In this document: one piece after another, positions 17,018 to 24,923 of the stretch
Numbering within the stretch: the first letter of the stretch is position 1
Layout: each line of letters starts with the position of its first letter
NCBI GenBank assembly: GCA_964653095.1
Contig: CAZZEH010000010.1
Coordinates: forward strand, 1 to 64,000
Length of the DNA stretch: 64,000 nt
Source of the DNA: JAMLHH01 sp964653095
Lineage (GTDB): Bacteria > Bacteroidota > Bacteroidia > Chitinophagales > JADIYW01
Direction: 5' to 3'
Translations under genes and position numbers: made by a program
The notes under the pieces: model-generated
Told to the model about the DNA's origin: nothing
Databases searched by the model: none
Seen by the model: the letters and a program-made list of their open reading frames with translations, nothing else

Positions 17018-18595
17018 TTATTTATTCCTATTCAATCTGCGTTTTGATAATTTCTCCCAGATAGAATGTGCTAAATCAACTTCTTTTTGTGTCAATCCGT
17101 ATCCTTCTTTTAGGATTATTTCATTCGTGATTTCCAATATATTATCGATGCTTTTTTCCTCTCTCATCATTTTGTCAATCACTTCCAATAATTGAGTGTT
17201 TTGAGATTGATAGGGAAGAAGTATTTGCTCTGCTTCACTTGGCATCAATTCCAAAACACCACCGCCATAACTACGCCCAACAATTTCAGAGAAGGCCAGT
17301 GAAAGTGAATTATAAAAACTTGCTATGAAAGCATTTCTATTTGTTGTTTCTTTGATAAACACACGGTGCATTGTGTCCGTTGTGTAAGCGCTAGCTTCAT
17401 TCAAAATCAGACGTGGATACAAATTATTTCTTCGGATAAATAAAGCATCTGAAAGTTTAATTGATGGAATGACAAACCAATCATCACGAATACTTGTCTT
17501 ATAGCCTTTATGAATACCAATACTTTCACCGTACTCCAAATAATCTTTTACTCCTGGATTGCCATTTAACTTTTCTTGCGAAGGGAAGACCAAAAGATTT
17601 GCCTTTGCTTCAGTTTGTTGGTTTTTTAGCCAATCTTTTTTTGTAAAGACAATACTGTTTACTTGAACACTTCTGCCAACCATAGGTTTAGCATATTCTC
17701 CCAATTGATAAAAAACTACAGTAGAATAAGGAACAGTAAAATAATGATTTGCCCCTGTTGTAATGCCAACCTCTACATTTGCATAGTCGCTAATTGACGG
17801 TATCTTTCTTTCTTTTGCAATATTCTCTAGAAAATCTATTTCTTCTTGTTCCAAAAAGTAAAAAGTCCATTTATTCGATTTAAAATCAATTTTCTTTGTT
17901 GGGCTTTTTAGTCTATTTACATCCAATGTTTCAAGATCAGAAGCATCTCGTACCTCTAAGTGTTCTATTAAATGTGAATCATCTCCATTCTTTTCACAAA
18001 GCAATAAAACCACCTCTTGCTGAATATCTGGAAACACCAACTTCTCAAAAGAAATGATATTAATTTTATTATAAAAGTGAGCTAAAAACTCACGTAATTG
18101 CTTTGCATAGGAAACTTGTAATAATTCCGCTGGTATCACAAAGCCAATCTTTCCTTTTTCTTTCAATAATAGACTTGAACCAACGACAAACGAAACCCAA
18201 GCATTAGTTAATTTGGAATATTTTAAACCTGCTTTTTTAAATATTTTTTCTGCTTCAACTTGTTGTTCTTTATCAAAATATTGATAGCGAATATAAGGCG
18301 GATTTCCGACCACTAAATCAAATCGTTCAGTAGTTTCATTGCAATACAAGTGAAAGTCTGTATTGATTACATTTTTGTTTTTTAGTTCGATTTTATCAGA
18401 TTTTTCGGCTTCAACTTCATCAAACTCAATCGCTGTAACTGATTTAAATTTGTGATTATTTTCTTTCAATTGTTCCAAAAAAACACCATCCCCACAACTA
18501 GGTTCTAAAATGTCATAATCAGAACTTCCGTTAATGCCCCATTTTAAAATAAATGAAGCAATCGGTTCAAACATATATAATTTAGCCTCAGGCAT
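17018..18595 (-). CDS. N6-adenine DNA methyltransferase of a restriction-modification system
   Basis: This protein of about 525 residues is a class I SAM-dependent DNA adenine methylase. Motif I is LEPSCGDGVF (about residues 30-39 from the chosen start) and the catalytic motif IV is NPPY (about 98-101), followed by IRYQYF. The second half, from about residue 260, looks like a TaqI/Eco57I-type target-recognition domain (YANVEVGITTGANHYF and beyond). I chose the ATG at 18595 because the longer form starts at TTG; this start overlaps the preceding small gene by eight bases, indicating coupling. It probably protects host DNA from the nuclease encoded upstream. Confidence 0.83.
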   Translation of the reverse strand: MPEAKLYMFEPIASFILKWGINGSSDYDILEPSCGDGVFLEQLKENNHKFKSVTAIEFDEVEAEKSDKIELKNKNVINTDFHLYCNETTERFDLVVGNPPYIRYQYFDKEQQVEAEKIFKKAGLKYSKLTNAWVSFVVGSSLLLKEKGKIGFVIPAELLQVSYAKQLREFLAHFYNKINIISFEKLVFPDIQQEVVLLLCEKNGDDSHLIEHLEVRDASDLETLDVNRLKSPTKKIDFKSNKWTFYFLEQEEIDFLENIAKERKIPSISDYANVEVGITTGANHYFTVPYSTVVFYQLGEYAKPMVGRSVQVNSIVFTKKDWLKNQQTEAKANLLVFPSQEKLNGNPGVKDYLEYGESIGIHKGYKTSIRDDWFVIPSIKLSDALFIRRNNLYPRLILNEASAYTTDTMHRVFIKETTNRNAFIASFYNSLSLAFSEIVGRSYGGGVLELMPSEAEQILLPYQSQNTQLLEVIDKMMREEKSIDNILEITNEIILKEGYGLTQKEVDLAHSIWEKLSKRRLNRNK

Positions 18596-18770
18596 CAATT
18601 TGAAAATCAACAACTAAGCCATTTGGAAGTTTTTCGTCAAACCAATGCCAAATGTCGAAACGATAAGTGCCTTTTTCCCAATGATAAAAGTCTTGTTCAA
18701 TTTCATCATCTAAATTGATAGGAACATCTGCAAATTCATCCCACATCTTTTTAAGTTCAGCTATTTTCAT
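18588..18770 (-). CDS. small acidic tryptophan-rich protein of the RM operon
   Basis: This is a 60-residue hypothetical protein, acidic and rich in tryptophan (EQDFYHWEKGTYRFDIWHWF in the middle). No catalytic motif is visible. It overlaps both neighbours, the nuclease by 14 bases and the methylase by eight, so it is a real part of the operon. A role as an assembly factor, inhibitor or small subunit is possible but not shown. The ATG at 18770 was preferred over a TTG at 18788. Confidence 0.65.
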   Translation of the reverse strand: MKIAELKKMWDEFADVPINLDDEIEQDFYHWEKGTYRFDIWHWFDEKLPNGLVVDFQIDA

Positions 18771-19722
18771 TGTGATAATTATTTTCAATAATTGATAAAA
18801 ATTTCAAAAGTTCATTATCTGTTGTTATAAATACTTCATACCGCTCTGTGCCAATGCTTCCCTTTTTCTTACCATTTGGACGAATACGATCATCAACTAT
18901 TTCACCTAATGGAGTAACAGCATCAATATTTGTATTGATAACTAAAAAACATTTTCTCCCAGTTTTTCCTACATATCCTATTATAGAAAATGTTTCCTGA
19001 CCAAAGGATATTTTGATTTTGCTTGCTTGTGCTTCAACAGATACTTCACCGATATTTTTTAGATACTCATAAAATATCTTAAATAATCTTTTTGCTTCGT
19101 CTTTACCATAAAGAAATGCTTCAACATCAGCTAAATCTGGTTTATTGTCGATTATATTTTTGATTTTTTGAAGTTTTTTTGCATTTTCTTTTTCTATTAG
19201 ATCATCAGGGTCATTGTTCAGATAGTCAATAAGCAAAAGTTGATTTTCAAACCACATATATTTTATAAGAGTGATTTCACCTTTACTTCTTTTTGCTTTT
19301 GTCACATCAGTTGAAGAAAAGCTTTTTGCTATTAAGATTAATTCAATATCATTTTTGGAAATCTCACTGTATTTCGGTAAATCAACATCATATTCTTGTG
19401 TTGAAAGTAAATATATCTCAGCAAAATTATCTTCGATGTAATCCTTATAATCTGATGCTTGATTTCGAATATTACTATCTGAATCTTTTTTTAATTCAAA
19501 AATCACAAATTTTTTAGATTTTGGGTTAAAGGCAAAAATATCCATTCTTCCCGAAGTTCCTTTACTTCTCACATTGCCATCTAAAGAGAATTCGCTCTTG
19601 ATGAATTTGAAGTGTGGAAAAAATTCTTTCCAATTGTCGGTAAGAAATCGGTTCAGTTCCGCTTCCGACTTGTTTACTTGTTTTAAAAACTTCTTATTGT
19701 CTGTTGAGTATAATTTTAACAT
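18757..19722 (-). CDS. PD-(D/E)XK nuclease with C-terminal DUF5655-like domain
   Basis: This 321-residue protein starts with a PD-(D/E)XK nuclease fold similar to the DUF91/NucS type. Asp61 in GRMDIFAF and Glu76-x-Lys78 in VIFELKKD are the expected catalytic residues, and the early SEAELNRFL segment fits the first helix. The C-terminal 110 residues (LFKIFYEYLKNIGEVSVEA onward) resemble DUF5655, a domain often attached to nucleases of this kind. It is likely the restriction or DNA-cleaving subunit. It begins 15 bases after the truncated methylase-nuclease gene. Confidence 0.77.
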   Translation of the reverse strand: MLKLYSTDNKKFLKQVNKSEAELNRFLTDNWKEFFPHFKFIKSEFSLDGNVRSKGTSGRMDIFAFNPKSKKFVIFELKKDSDSNIRNQASDYKDYIEDNFAEIYLLSTQEYDVDLPKYSEISKNDIELILIAKSFSSTDVTKAKRSKGEITLIKYMWFENQLLLIDYLNNDPDDLIEKENAKKLQKIKNIIDNKPDLADVEAFLYGKDEAKRLFKIFYEYLKNIGEVSVEAQASKIKISFGQETFSIIGYVGKTGRKCFLVINTNIDAVTPLGEIVDDRIRPNGKKKGSIGTERYEVFITTDNELLKFLSIIENNYHNENS

Positions 19723-19737
19723 ATTATTTCATTTTAG

Positions 19738-19836
19738 TTATGCTGCTTTTGCATTAGGAATTAAAGCGGAAATCCCTTTTGTTCCAAAGGGCAAAAAGAT
19801 TGTAGTAGAAAGCCTGCCCCAAAGGGAAACGTCCCA
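19738..19836 (-). other. foreign-looking tail fused to the truncated nuclease-methylase
   Basis: These 99 bases encode the unrelated 32-residue tail (LSTTIFLPFGTKGISALIPN within it) and the stop codon. The opposite strand is open too over this stretch. It may be a short dispersed repeat or a deletion scar that replaced the 3' part of the gene. Confidence 0.45.
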
Positions 19837-21501
19837 ATAATATTTATCAAACTGTTTATATGCCGAAGTGTAATTGGTTTTGTATAGTGGTAATTCGAGC
19901 GGAGTAATATTTTTCATATCCTCCGACTTCATATAAGGTGGATTACCGACAATCACATCAAAACGAAGTTTTGAAAAATCAAATGGATTTACCTCGATTT
20001 GATTTTTCTTTTCAACTTGTTTTGGATTTAGTAAACTGTTCCCAAAAAATATATTTTCTGAAAGATCAGGTAAAACTGGTTTGGTTTTGTTGGTTGAATT
20101 TATATCTTCACTTTCCAATAATTTCAACAATAAACCAAATTTTGATGCTTCAACTGCGTTGTAATCTTTATCAACTCCGAAAACACAATTCAATAAAACT
20201 TTTCGTTTGGTTTCAAAAGGAAGTTTGTAAGTGTTGATGTTAGTTTGGATAAGTTTTGATTGGTCATTTTTCAAATAATAGTCAATCAAAATGTCATTCA
20301 GAAGCTGGAACAACTCCAATAAAAAAGCACCCGAACCACAAGCAATGTCAGCAAATTTTAAGTTTAAAATTTCTTTGTCAGTTTTGTCTTTACATTTTTC
20401 TAAAACCGTGTTTCTTAGAATGTCATTTATGATAAATGTAGGAGTTGTAACAATATCCCTATCAATATTTTCAGGCTTTTTTATGAGCTCAATTATTCCA
20501 TTTTGAACAGATAATTTTTCTGAAAGAAAAATCTCATAAATATTTCCCAAAACATCAGATGAGAAAACACTGAAAGAATACGGACTTTCAGGATAATACA
20601 GATGCTGGATAATCGTCCAAAATACAGAACTGACATTTTCAATGATTTTGTCTTTCAGTAATTGGTCAAATAATCCTGAATTGTATCGTTTATCAGCCTC
20701 TTTAAATTTTTTGATTAAAGCTTCAAAGTCATTTTCATTAGCAAACTTCAAAAGCGTTTGATACGTCTCTAAGTTTCTATCTTCACAAACACGCAAAAAT
20801 AAAACTCTATTTAAATAGCTTTGAACGATATCATTTAATTGTTGTTCATCAATATTAGGTTCATATTTATGTATTTCAGCACCTAATGCTTTTCGCCATT
20901 CATTGATTTGTTTTAGAAAAAGATTGTCAATGGAATATTGATTGATTTTGGTTTCAATTGCTTTCCATTCAATATCAAAGTTGCCTGAATAAACAGCTTC
21001 TTTTCCTAAAAGACGTTTGATTTCATCAAATTTCTCTTCGTATTCAGTGTAATGATATTTTTTTACAAGAGCTTTCTGAAATGTATCCTCTTTTTCAACT
21101 TTTACAGAAGTGTCATAAATAATGAGATATTCAAAGTTAGAAAGGACTGATATTTTCAATTTTGCCGTAAATCCATATCGCCTTACTTGTTTTGCAGTAT
21201 CATTATCTGATTCAATCTTTACAGATGGTTTTTTAGCTTCTAAAAAGAATTTTCTTTCCGAGAACAATCGAAAAGTATAATCAGGTTTCTTAGAGTTTTC
21301 AGAAGCATTTGCTTTCAATGCTTCTTCCAAAATAACTTCCCTCTCGTTAGTTGGTTTTCCTGCATTATTTTTAATGTCCCAACCCAACAACTCAAAAAGC
21401 GGATCTAAGAAATCACTGCGAAGCAGTGTTTCATTATATTTATTAGTCAGATAATAATCTCTATCCGACTGATATTTTTCTATGAGTTGTTTTAATGCCA
21501 T
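19738..21501 (-). pseudogene. Eco57I-like nuclease-methylase, truncated after the NPPY motif
   Basis: This 587-residue ORF has an N-terminal nuclease domain with Asp74 and Glu88-x-Lys90 (KKPDYTF and FFLEAKK), a helical connector, SAM motif I ADIACGSGAF (about 384-393) and NPPY at 520-523. Type IIG enzymes normally continue for several hundred residues with the rest of the methylase and a target-recognition domain. Here homology stops at KQFDKYY (about residue 555) and a 32-residue tail of different character ends the protein. It has probably lost sequence-specific activity, although the nuclease part could persist. It follows the XRE gene by 11 bases. Confidence 0.72.
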
Positions 21502-21512
21502 TAGCTGTTATT

Positions 21513-21839
21513 TTAGAATTTTATTTTTGTCTGCTTTGCATTTCTGCTGATAAGATATTTCACTTTTTCCTCTGCCACTACAAGAGCTTCTGTAGAACAA
21601 TTATATTGATAAATTTTCTTTGCAAATTGGTCAGCAAAATATTCTGTCTTTAGCTCTTCAATATTAAGGTCAAAAGCTTTCGCTAATCTTTCTAAACGCT
21701 TTTCATCAAACTCTCTTTTGCCTGTTTCAATTTTACTCAAGTTTGCAGAATCAAGTTTGAGTAATGCAGCAAGTTCAGTCAAGGTTAAACCTTTTTCTGT
21801 TCTCAATTGTCTGATGTATTCTCCAAACGTTGCTTTCAT
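21513..21839 (-). CDS. XRE-family HTH regulator, probable RM controller protein
   Basis: This 108-residue protein has an XRE/Cro-type helix-turn-helix in its first 60 residues (YIRQLRTEKGLTLTELAALL, then LSKIETGKRE). The C-terminal half is helical and may mediate dimer formation or sensing. Being the first gene of an RM operon with a palindrome just before its start, it fits a controller (C) protein that delays or limits restriction. C proteins are usually shorter (about 80 residues), so a general XRE repressor is the alternative. Confidence 0.83.
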   Translation of the reverse strand: MKATFGEYIRQLRTEKGLTLTELAALLKLDSANLSKIETGKREFDEKRLERLAKAFDLNIEELKTEYFADQFAKKIYQYNCSTEALVVAEEKVKYLISRNAKQTKIKF

Positions 21840-21855
21840 TTGCTTGTATTTTTAT

Positions 21856-21876
21856 ACTTGTCAATCAATGACAAGT
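21856..21876 (-). promoter_or_regulatory. palindromic operator before the XRE/RM operon
   Basis: Perfect 8-bp arms, ACTTGTCA and TGACAAGT, are separated by five bases and sit 16 bases before the XRE start codon. This is a natural binding site for the HTH dimer encoded next to it and suggests autoregulation of the whole operon. Confidence 0.65.
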
Positions 21877-22260
21877 TAAGACAAAAGTTTTAGTTCAGCA
21901 AGTTTTTTATTGGACTTTTTCGAATGTAGGAAAAATTCAAACGCTTTTGGTTTTTAATGTTGGTTTATGTGCGGGAGAGAAACCAAATGTGCTAAATGTG
22001 TGGTGGTTCAGGGGCTGCCTATAATAAAACATTTAGCCTTAAATCAGTTTAATCCGTGTTATAAATCAATTGACAAATTTCTGCCGAATTGCAGGTAAAT
22101 GACTTCCTTTAGCCCAAAAGAGAATCGGGAGATAAAAGATATTTGTAAGATTTAACTAATTTGTGCTGAAAGAACATCAAAGCATGCCTAATCTCTTATT
22201 TCTTTGCTTTATATTTATAGCTTGAAAACTGATTGGGACTTTATTAAAAGAAACTGACAT
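21877..22260. other. intergenic region between the RM island and the TPR-SUFU gene
   Basis: The 384 bases separate divergent genes and should hold both promoters. I see no gene, RNA fold or clear TAnnTTTG element in it; composition changes from AT-rich near the island to mixed. The right boundary of the island lies somewhere here, with no tRNA, integrase or obvious attachment repeat. Confidence 0.5.
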
Positions 22261-23727
22261 ATGGGGATTTGGGATGTGATAAAAAAACACCTTACTTTCG
22301 AGGAAAACAGGCATCATGCAGATGTGGATGAAAATATTGGAAAAAACGTTTTTGAAATAGCTTCATTTGATGTTCAGAATGCAACGCTCGCAGAAAAAAT
22401 ATCATACTTTTTAAATAACAGAAGCCAAGGCGAACAAATTCAGCTTGCAGACCAGTTGCTCCGGGAAGGACCTTATGAAGCCAGCATAGAAATGTATAAT
22501 GCACTGATAAAAAAATACCCGGAAGAAAGAGACAGGTATGAGAATGGAATAGGTACGGCTTATATGAAGCTTGGTCAATTTGACAAAGCAATTGAATATT
22601 ATTTAGCTTCATTGGATCACGGAATGCATCCGGCCATTACCGATAAAAATATCTGGGATGTATGCCAGAAGCAGCACAAAGAGTCTGGAGAAGATGTGCA
22701 TATAGAAAGCTATCTCAGCTATTTCCCGGAAGGGAAATATACCATACAGGCAAAAGTGATTTTGAACATAGCTTTGCCGGAGGGAAGCGCTGTGCAGGAA
22801 GCCATAGAAGATAATTTGTCCGAGTCATCGGATACAGAAACCGACAACGGTATAAAAGAACTTTTAAATGAAATCCAAAATATAGGAGACGTGGCGAAAA
22901 AAAATAAAAAAGCAGATGAAAACCAGTTCTCATTATTTGGTTTTGGGGAAGAAGCTGACGCAACAGATGCGACAGACAATATTGCACCTGATGAATCTAA
23001 CGACGAGCCAGTAACGGAAGAAAAGGAAACGGCGGGAGTAACTCAGGATTCTTTGCCGGAGCAGAATCCGAAAGAGAAAATACCCGTGGATGAGGCTCCA
23101 AATATGCTGTTGGCATTAGACCATCACATTGACCGCTTTTTTGACAATGAGGATATCATAGTCTGGCAGGACAAGCGAAATGATGGGCTCAGAATAGATG
23201 TGTATCATGTCAGACCCAATGAAGACAGACGGTATAATTTACTGCTGTCGTACGGAATGAGCAGAGAACCTATGAATGTGCCGGAAGGAGCCGAACAGTT
23301 TGAGTACGGAGAACTTGCCATCATTTTGCCCGAAGACTGGGATTTGTCCGCCGAAGGGTTGAAGGACTTTAATAATTACTGGCCGATTCTTTGGCTGAAA
23401 AATCTCGCAAGAATTCCAAAGCAGCACAATACATGGTTGTGTTACGGACACAGTGTGCCCCATGGTACTCCGTCTAAAAATATTGCCAACACACCGTTTG
23501 AAGGCGTCATCATTATGGACAGTGTTTCATTGTACGAGGAGTTTCAGGAAATGAAATTAGGAGATGATTCTTTGTTTATTTATACCGTTATTCCCGTTTT
23601 TCCGGATGAAATGGAGTATAAAATCAAAAATGGGGTAGATGCCCTGAGAGATTCATTTGCAGAAGCAGGGATTATAGACATCGTGGATGTCAATCGGTCC
23701 TCTTCTGTACAGGAGCAGAAAACTTAA
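22261..23727 (+). CDS. TPR protein with C-terminal suppressor-of-fused (SUFU) domain
   Basis: This 488-residue protein has one to two tetratricopeptide-type repeats at about residues 60-130 (YEASIEMYNALIKKYP, then GTAYMKLGQFDKAIEYY), an acidic low-complexity linker (about 185-280), and a C-terminal domain from about 295 that resembles bacterial SUFU-like domains. Bacterial SUFU domains are frequent among immunity proteins of polymorphic toxins and in stress proteins. No toxin gene lies beside it. It has no signal peptide. The M28 peptidase gene follows after eight bases. Confidence 0.68.
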   Translation: MGIWDVIKKHLTFEENRHHADVDENIGKNVFEIASFDVQNATLAEKISYFLNNRSQGEQIQLADQLLREGPYEASIEMYNALIKKYPEERDRYENGIGTAYMKLGQFDKAIEYYLASLDHGMHPAITDKNIWDVCQKQHKESGEDVHIESYLSYFPEGKYTIQAKVILNIALPEGSAVQEAIEDNLSESSDTETDNGIKELLNEIQNIGDVAKKNKKADENQFSLFGFGEEADATDATDNIAPDESNDEPVTEEKETAGVTQDSLPEQNPKEKIPVDEAPNMLLALDHHIDRFFDNEDIIVWQDKRNDGLRIDVYHVRPNEDRRYNLLLSYGMSREPMNVPEGAEQFEYGELAIILPEDWDLSAEGLKDFNNYWPILWLKNLARIPKQHNTWLCYGHSVPHGTPSKNIANTPFEGVIIMDSVSLYEEFQEMKLGDDSLFIYTVIPVFPDEMEYKIKNGVDALRDSFAEAGIIDIVDVNRSSSVQEQKT

Positions 23728-23735
23728 TTGTTCTG

Positions 23736-24920
23736 ATGCTTAGATTTTCTGCTTTTTTAGTTGTCTTTTTTATTTCATTTAATGTATTTGCTCAAAAAAG
23801 TGAAGTTTCTGAACTCTTGGATAAAATTCACGCAGACTCTTTAATATATTTTGTAAAGCAGCTTTCCGGTGAGCTTCCTGTACGGATACAGGGAAATCAG
23901 GACACTATCAAATCAAGATACTATCTTCATCCTGACAATGAAAAAGCATTTTTATTTTTAAAAGAAAAGCTTCAGAGCTATCAGTACACTGTGAAAGAAC
24001 AGCAGTTTAGTGAATATGGAAAAAATTTAATTGCGGTTAAAGAGGGGAGTTTAAAACCTGATTTTCACATCCTTATAGGAGCGCATTATGACAGCAGACC
24101 TGCCGGAGATATTTCTCCCGGCGCTAACGATAATGCAAGCGGAACTTCGGCTGTTATTGAAATTGCGAGAGTCCTGAAGGATAACCAGTTCCCTTACACA
24201 CTAAAATTTATTTTTTTTGACGAAGAAGAATTAGGCCTAATTGGAAGCAAAGCTTTTGCCCGGACAGTCGGAAGTGAAAATGAAACTCTGATAGGCTATA
24301 TTAATTTGGATATGCTGGGGTGGGACGAAGATGAAAATTTTAAAACTGAAATTCATGTCAGAGATATAGCAGGTTCGCTTGAGTTGGCAGACTTGGCTGT
24401 CCGATGTAATGAAGAATACGCCATAGGTCTTAGCCCGGAAATAATTAATCCGGGAACACTTTTAACAGACCATGCATCCTTTTGGAATGAAGGACATACT
24501 GCAATCGGAATAAATGAAGAATATTCCGGCGAAGATGCGTATCCATATATTCATACCGTTGCGGACACGGTCGGTCATTTTAACATCCCCTTTTTTTACA
24601 GAAACTCAAAATTGGCCGCAGCGGTTTTGGCAGAACTGGCAATGGGCGAAACAGAGTCGGTGGGTATAAATGAATTTGTGGCTGATAGGAGTGTACAGAT
24701 TTATCCGAATCCGTTTTCTTCCAAGATTTTCATAAACAATTTTTCTTCCGAAAATATAAAAGGTATTGCCTTATTGGATCTGACGGGTAGGGTACGGTAT
24801 CAGACTAATCAGGTTCGCACATCTTCGATAACCGTACCTGCCGAAATTCCTTTGGGTATATATTTTTTGCAGATTGAAACAGGGAAAAGAAATTTGATAA
24901 AGACAGTCGTAAAGAAGTAA
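23736..24920 (+). CDS. secreted M28-family metallopeptidase with T9SS sorting domain
   Basis: This 394-residue protein starts with a signal peptide (residues 1-20, ending VFAQ) and has an M28 aminopeptidase domain. Zinc ligands and catalytic residues are visible: His117 and Asp119 in GAHYDS, Asp132 in GANDNASG, Glu164-165 in FFDEEE, Asp192 in NLDMLGW, and a histidine in DHASFW. The last 80 residues, starting IYPNPF and ending TVVKK, form a type A T9SS sorting domain, so it is exported and placed on or released from the cell surface. It probably trims peptides for nutrition. Confidence 0.87.
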   Translation: MLRFSAFLVVFFISFNVFAQKSEVSELLDKIHADSLIYFVKQLSGELPVRIQGNQDTIKSRYYLHPDNEKAFLFLKEKLQSYQYTVKEQQFSEYGKNLIAVKEGSLKPDFHILIGAHYDSRPAGDISPGANDNASGTSAVIEIARVLKDNQFPYTLKFIFFDEEELGLIGSKAFARTVGSENETLIGYINLDMLGWDEDENFKTEIHVRDIAGSLELADLAVRCNEEYAIGLSPEIINPGTLLTDHASFWNEGHTAIGINEEYSGEDAYPYIHTVADTVGHFNIPFFYRNSKLAAAVLAELAMGETESVGINEFVADRSVQIYPNPFSSKIFINNFSSENIKGIALLDLTGRVRYQTNQVRTSSITVPAEIPLGIYFLQIETGKRNLIKTVVKK

Positions 24921-24923
24921 AAG

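Noticed and set aside
13925..22260. Integrative element with tRNA attachment site
   Set aside because: There is no integrase, transposase or tRNA at either island edge and no clear flanking direct repeat besides the ndpA paralogs.
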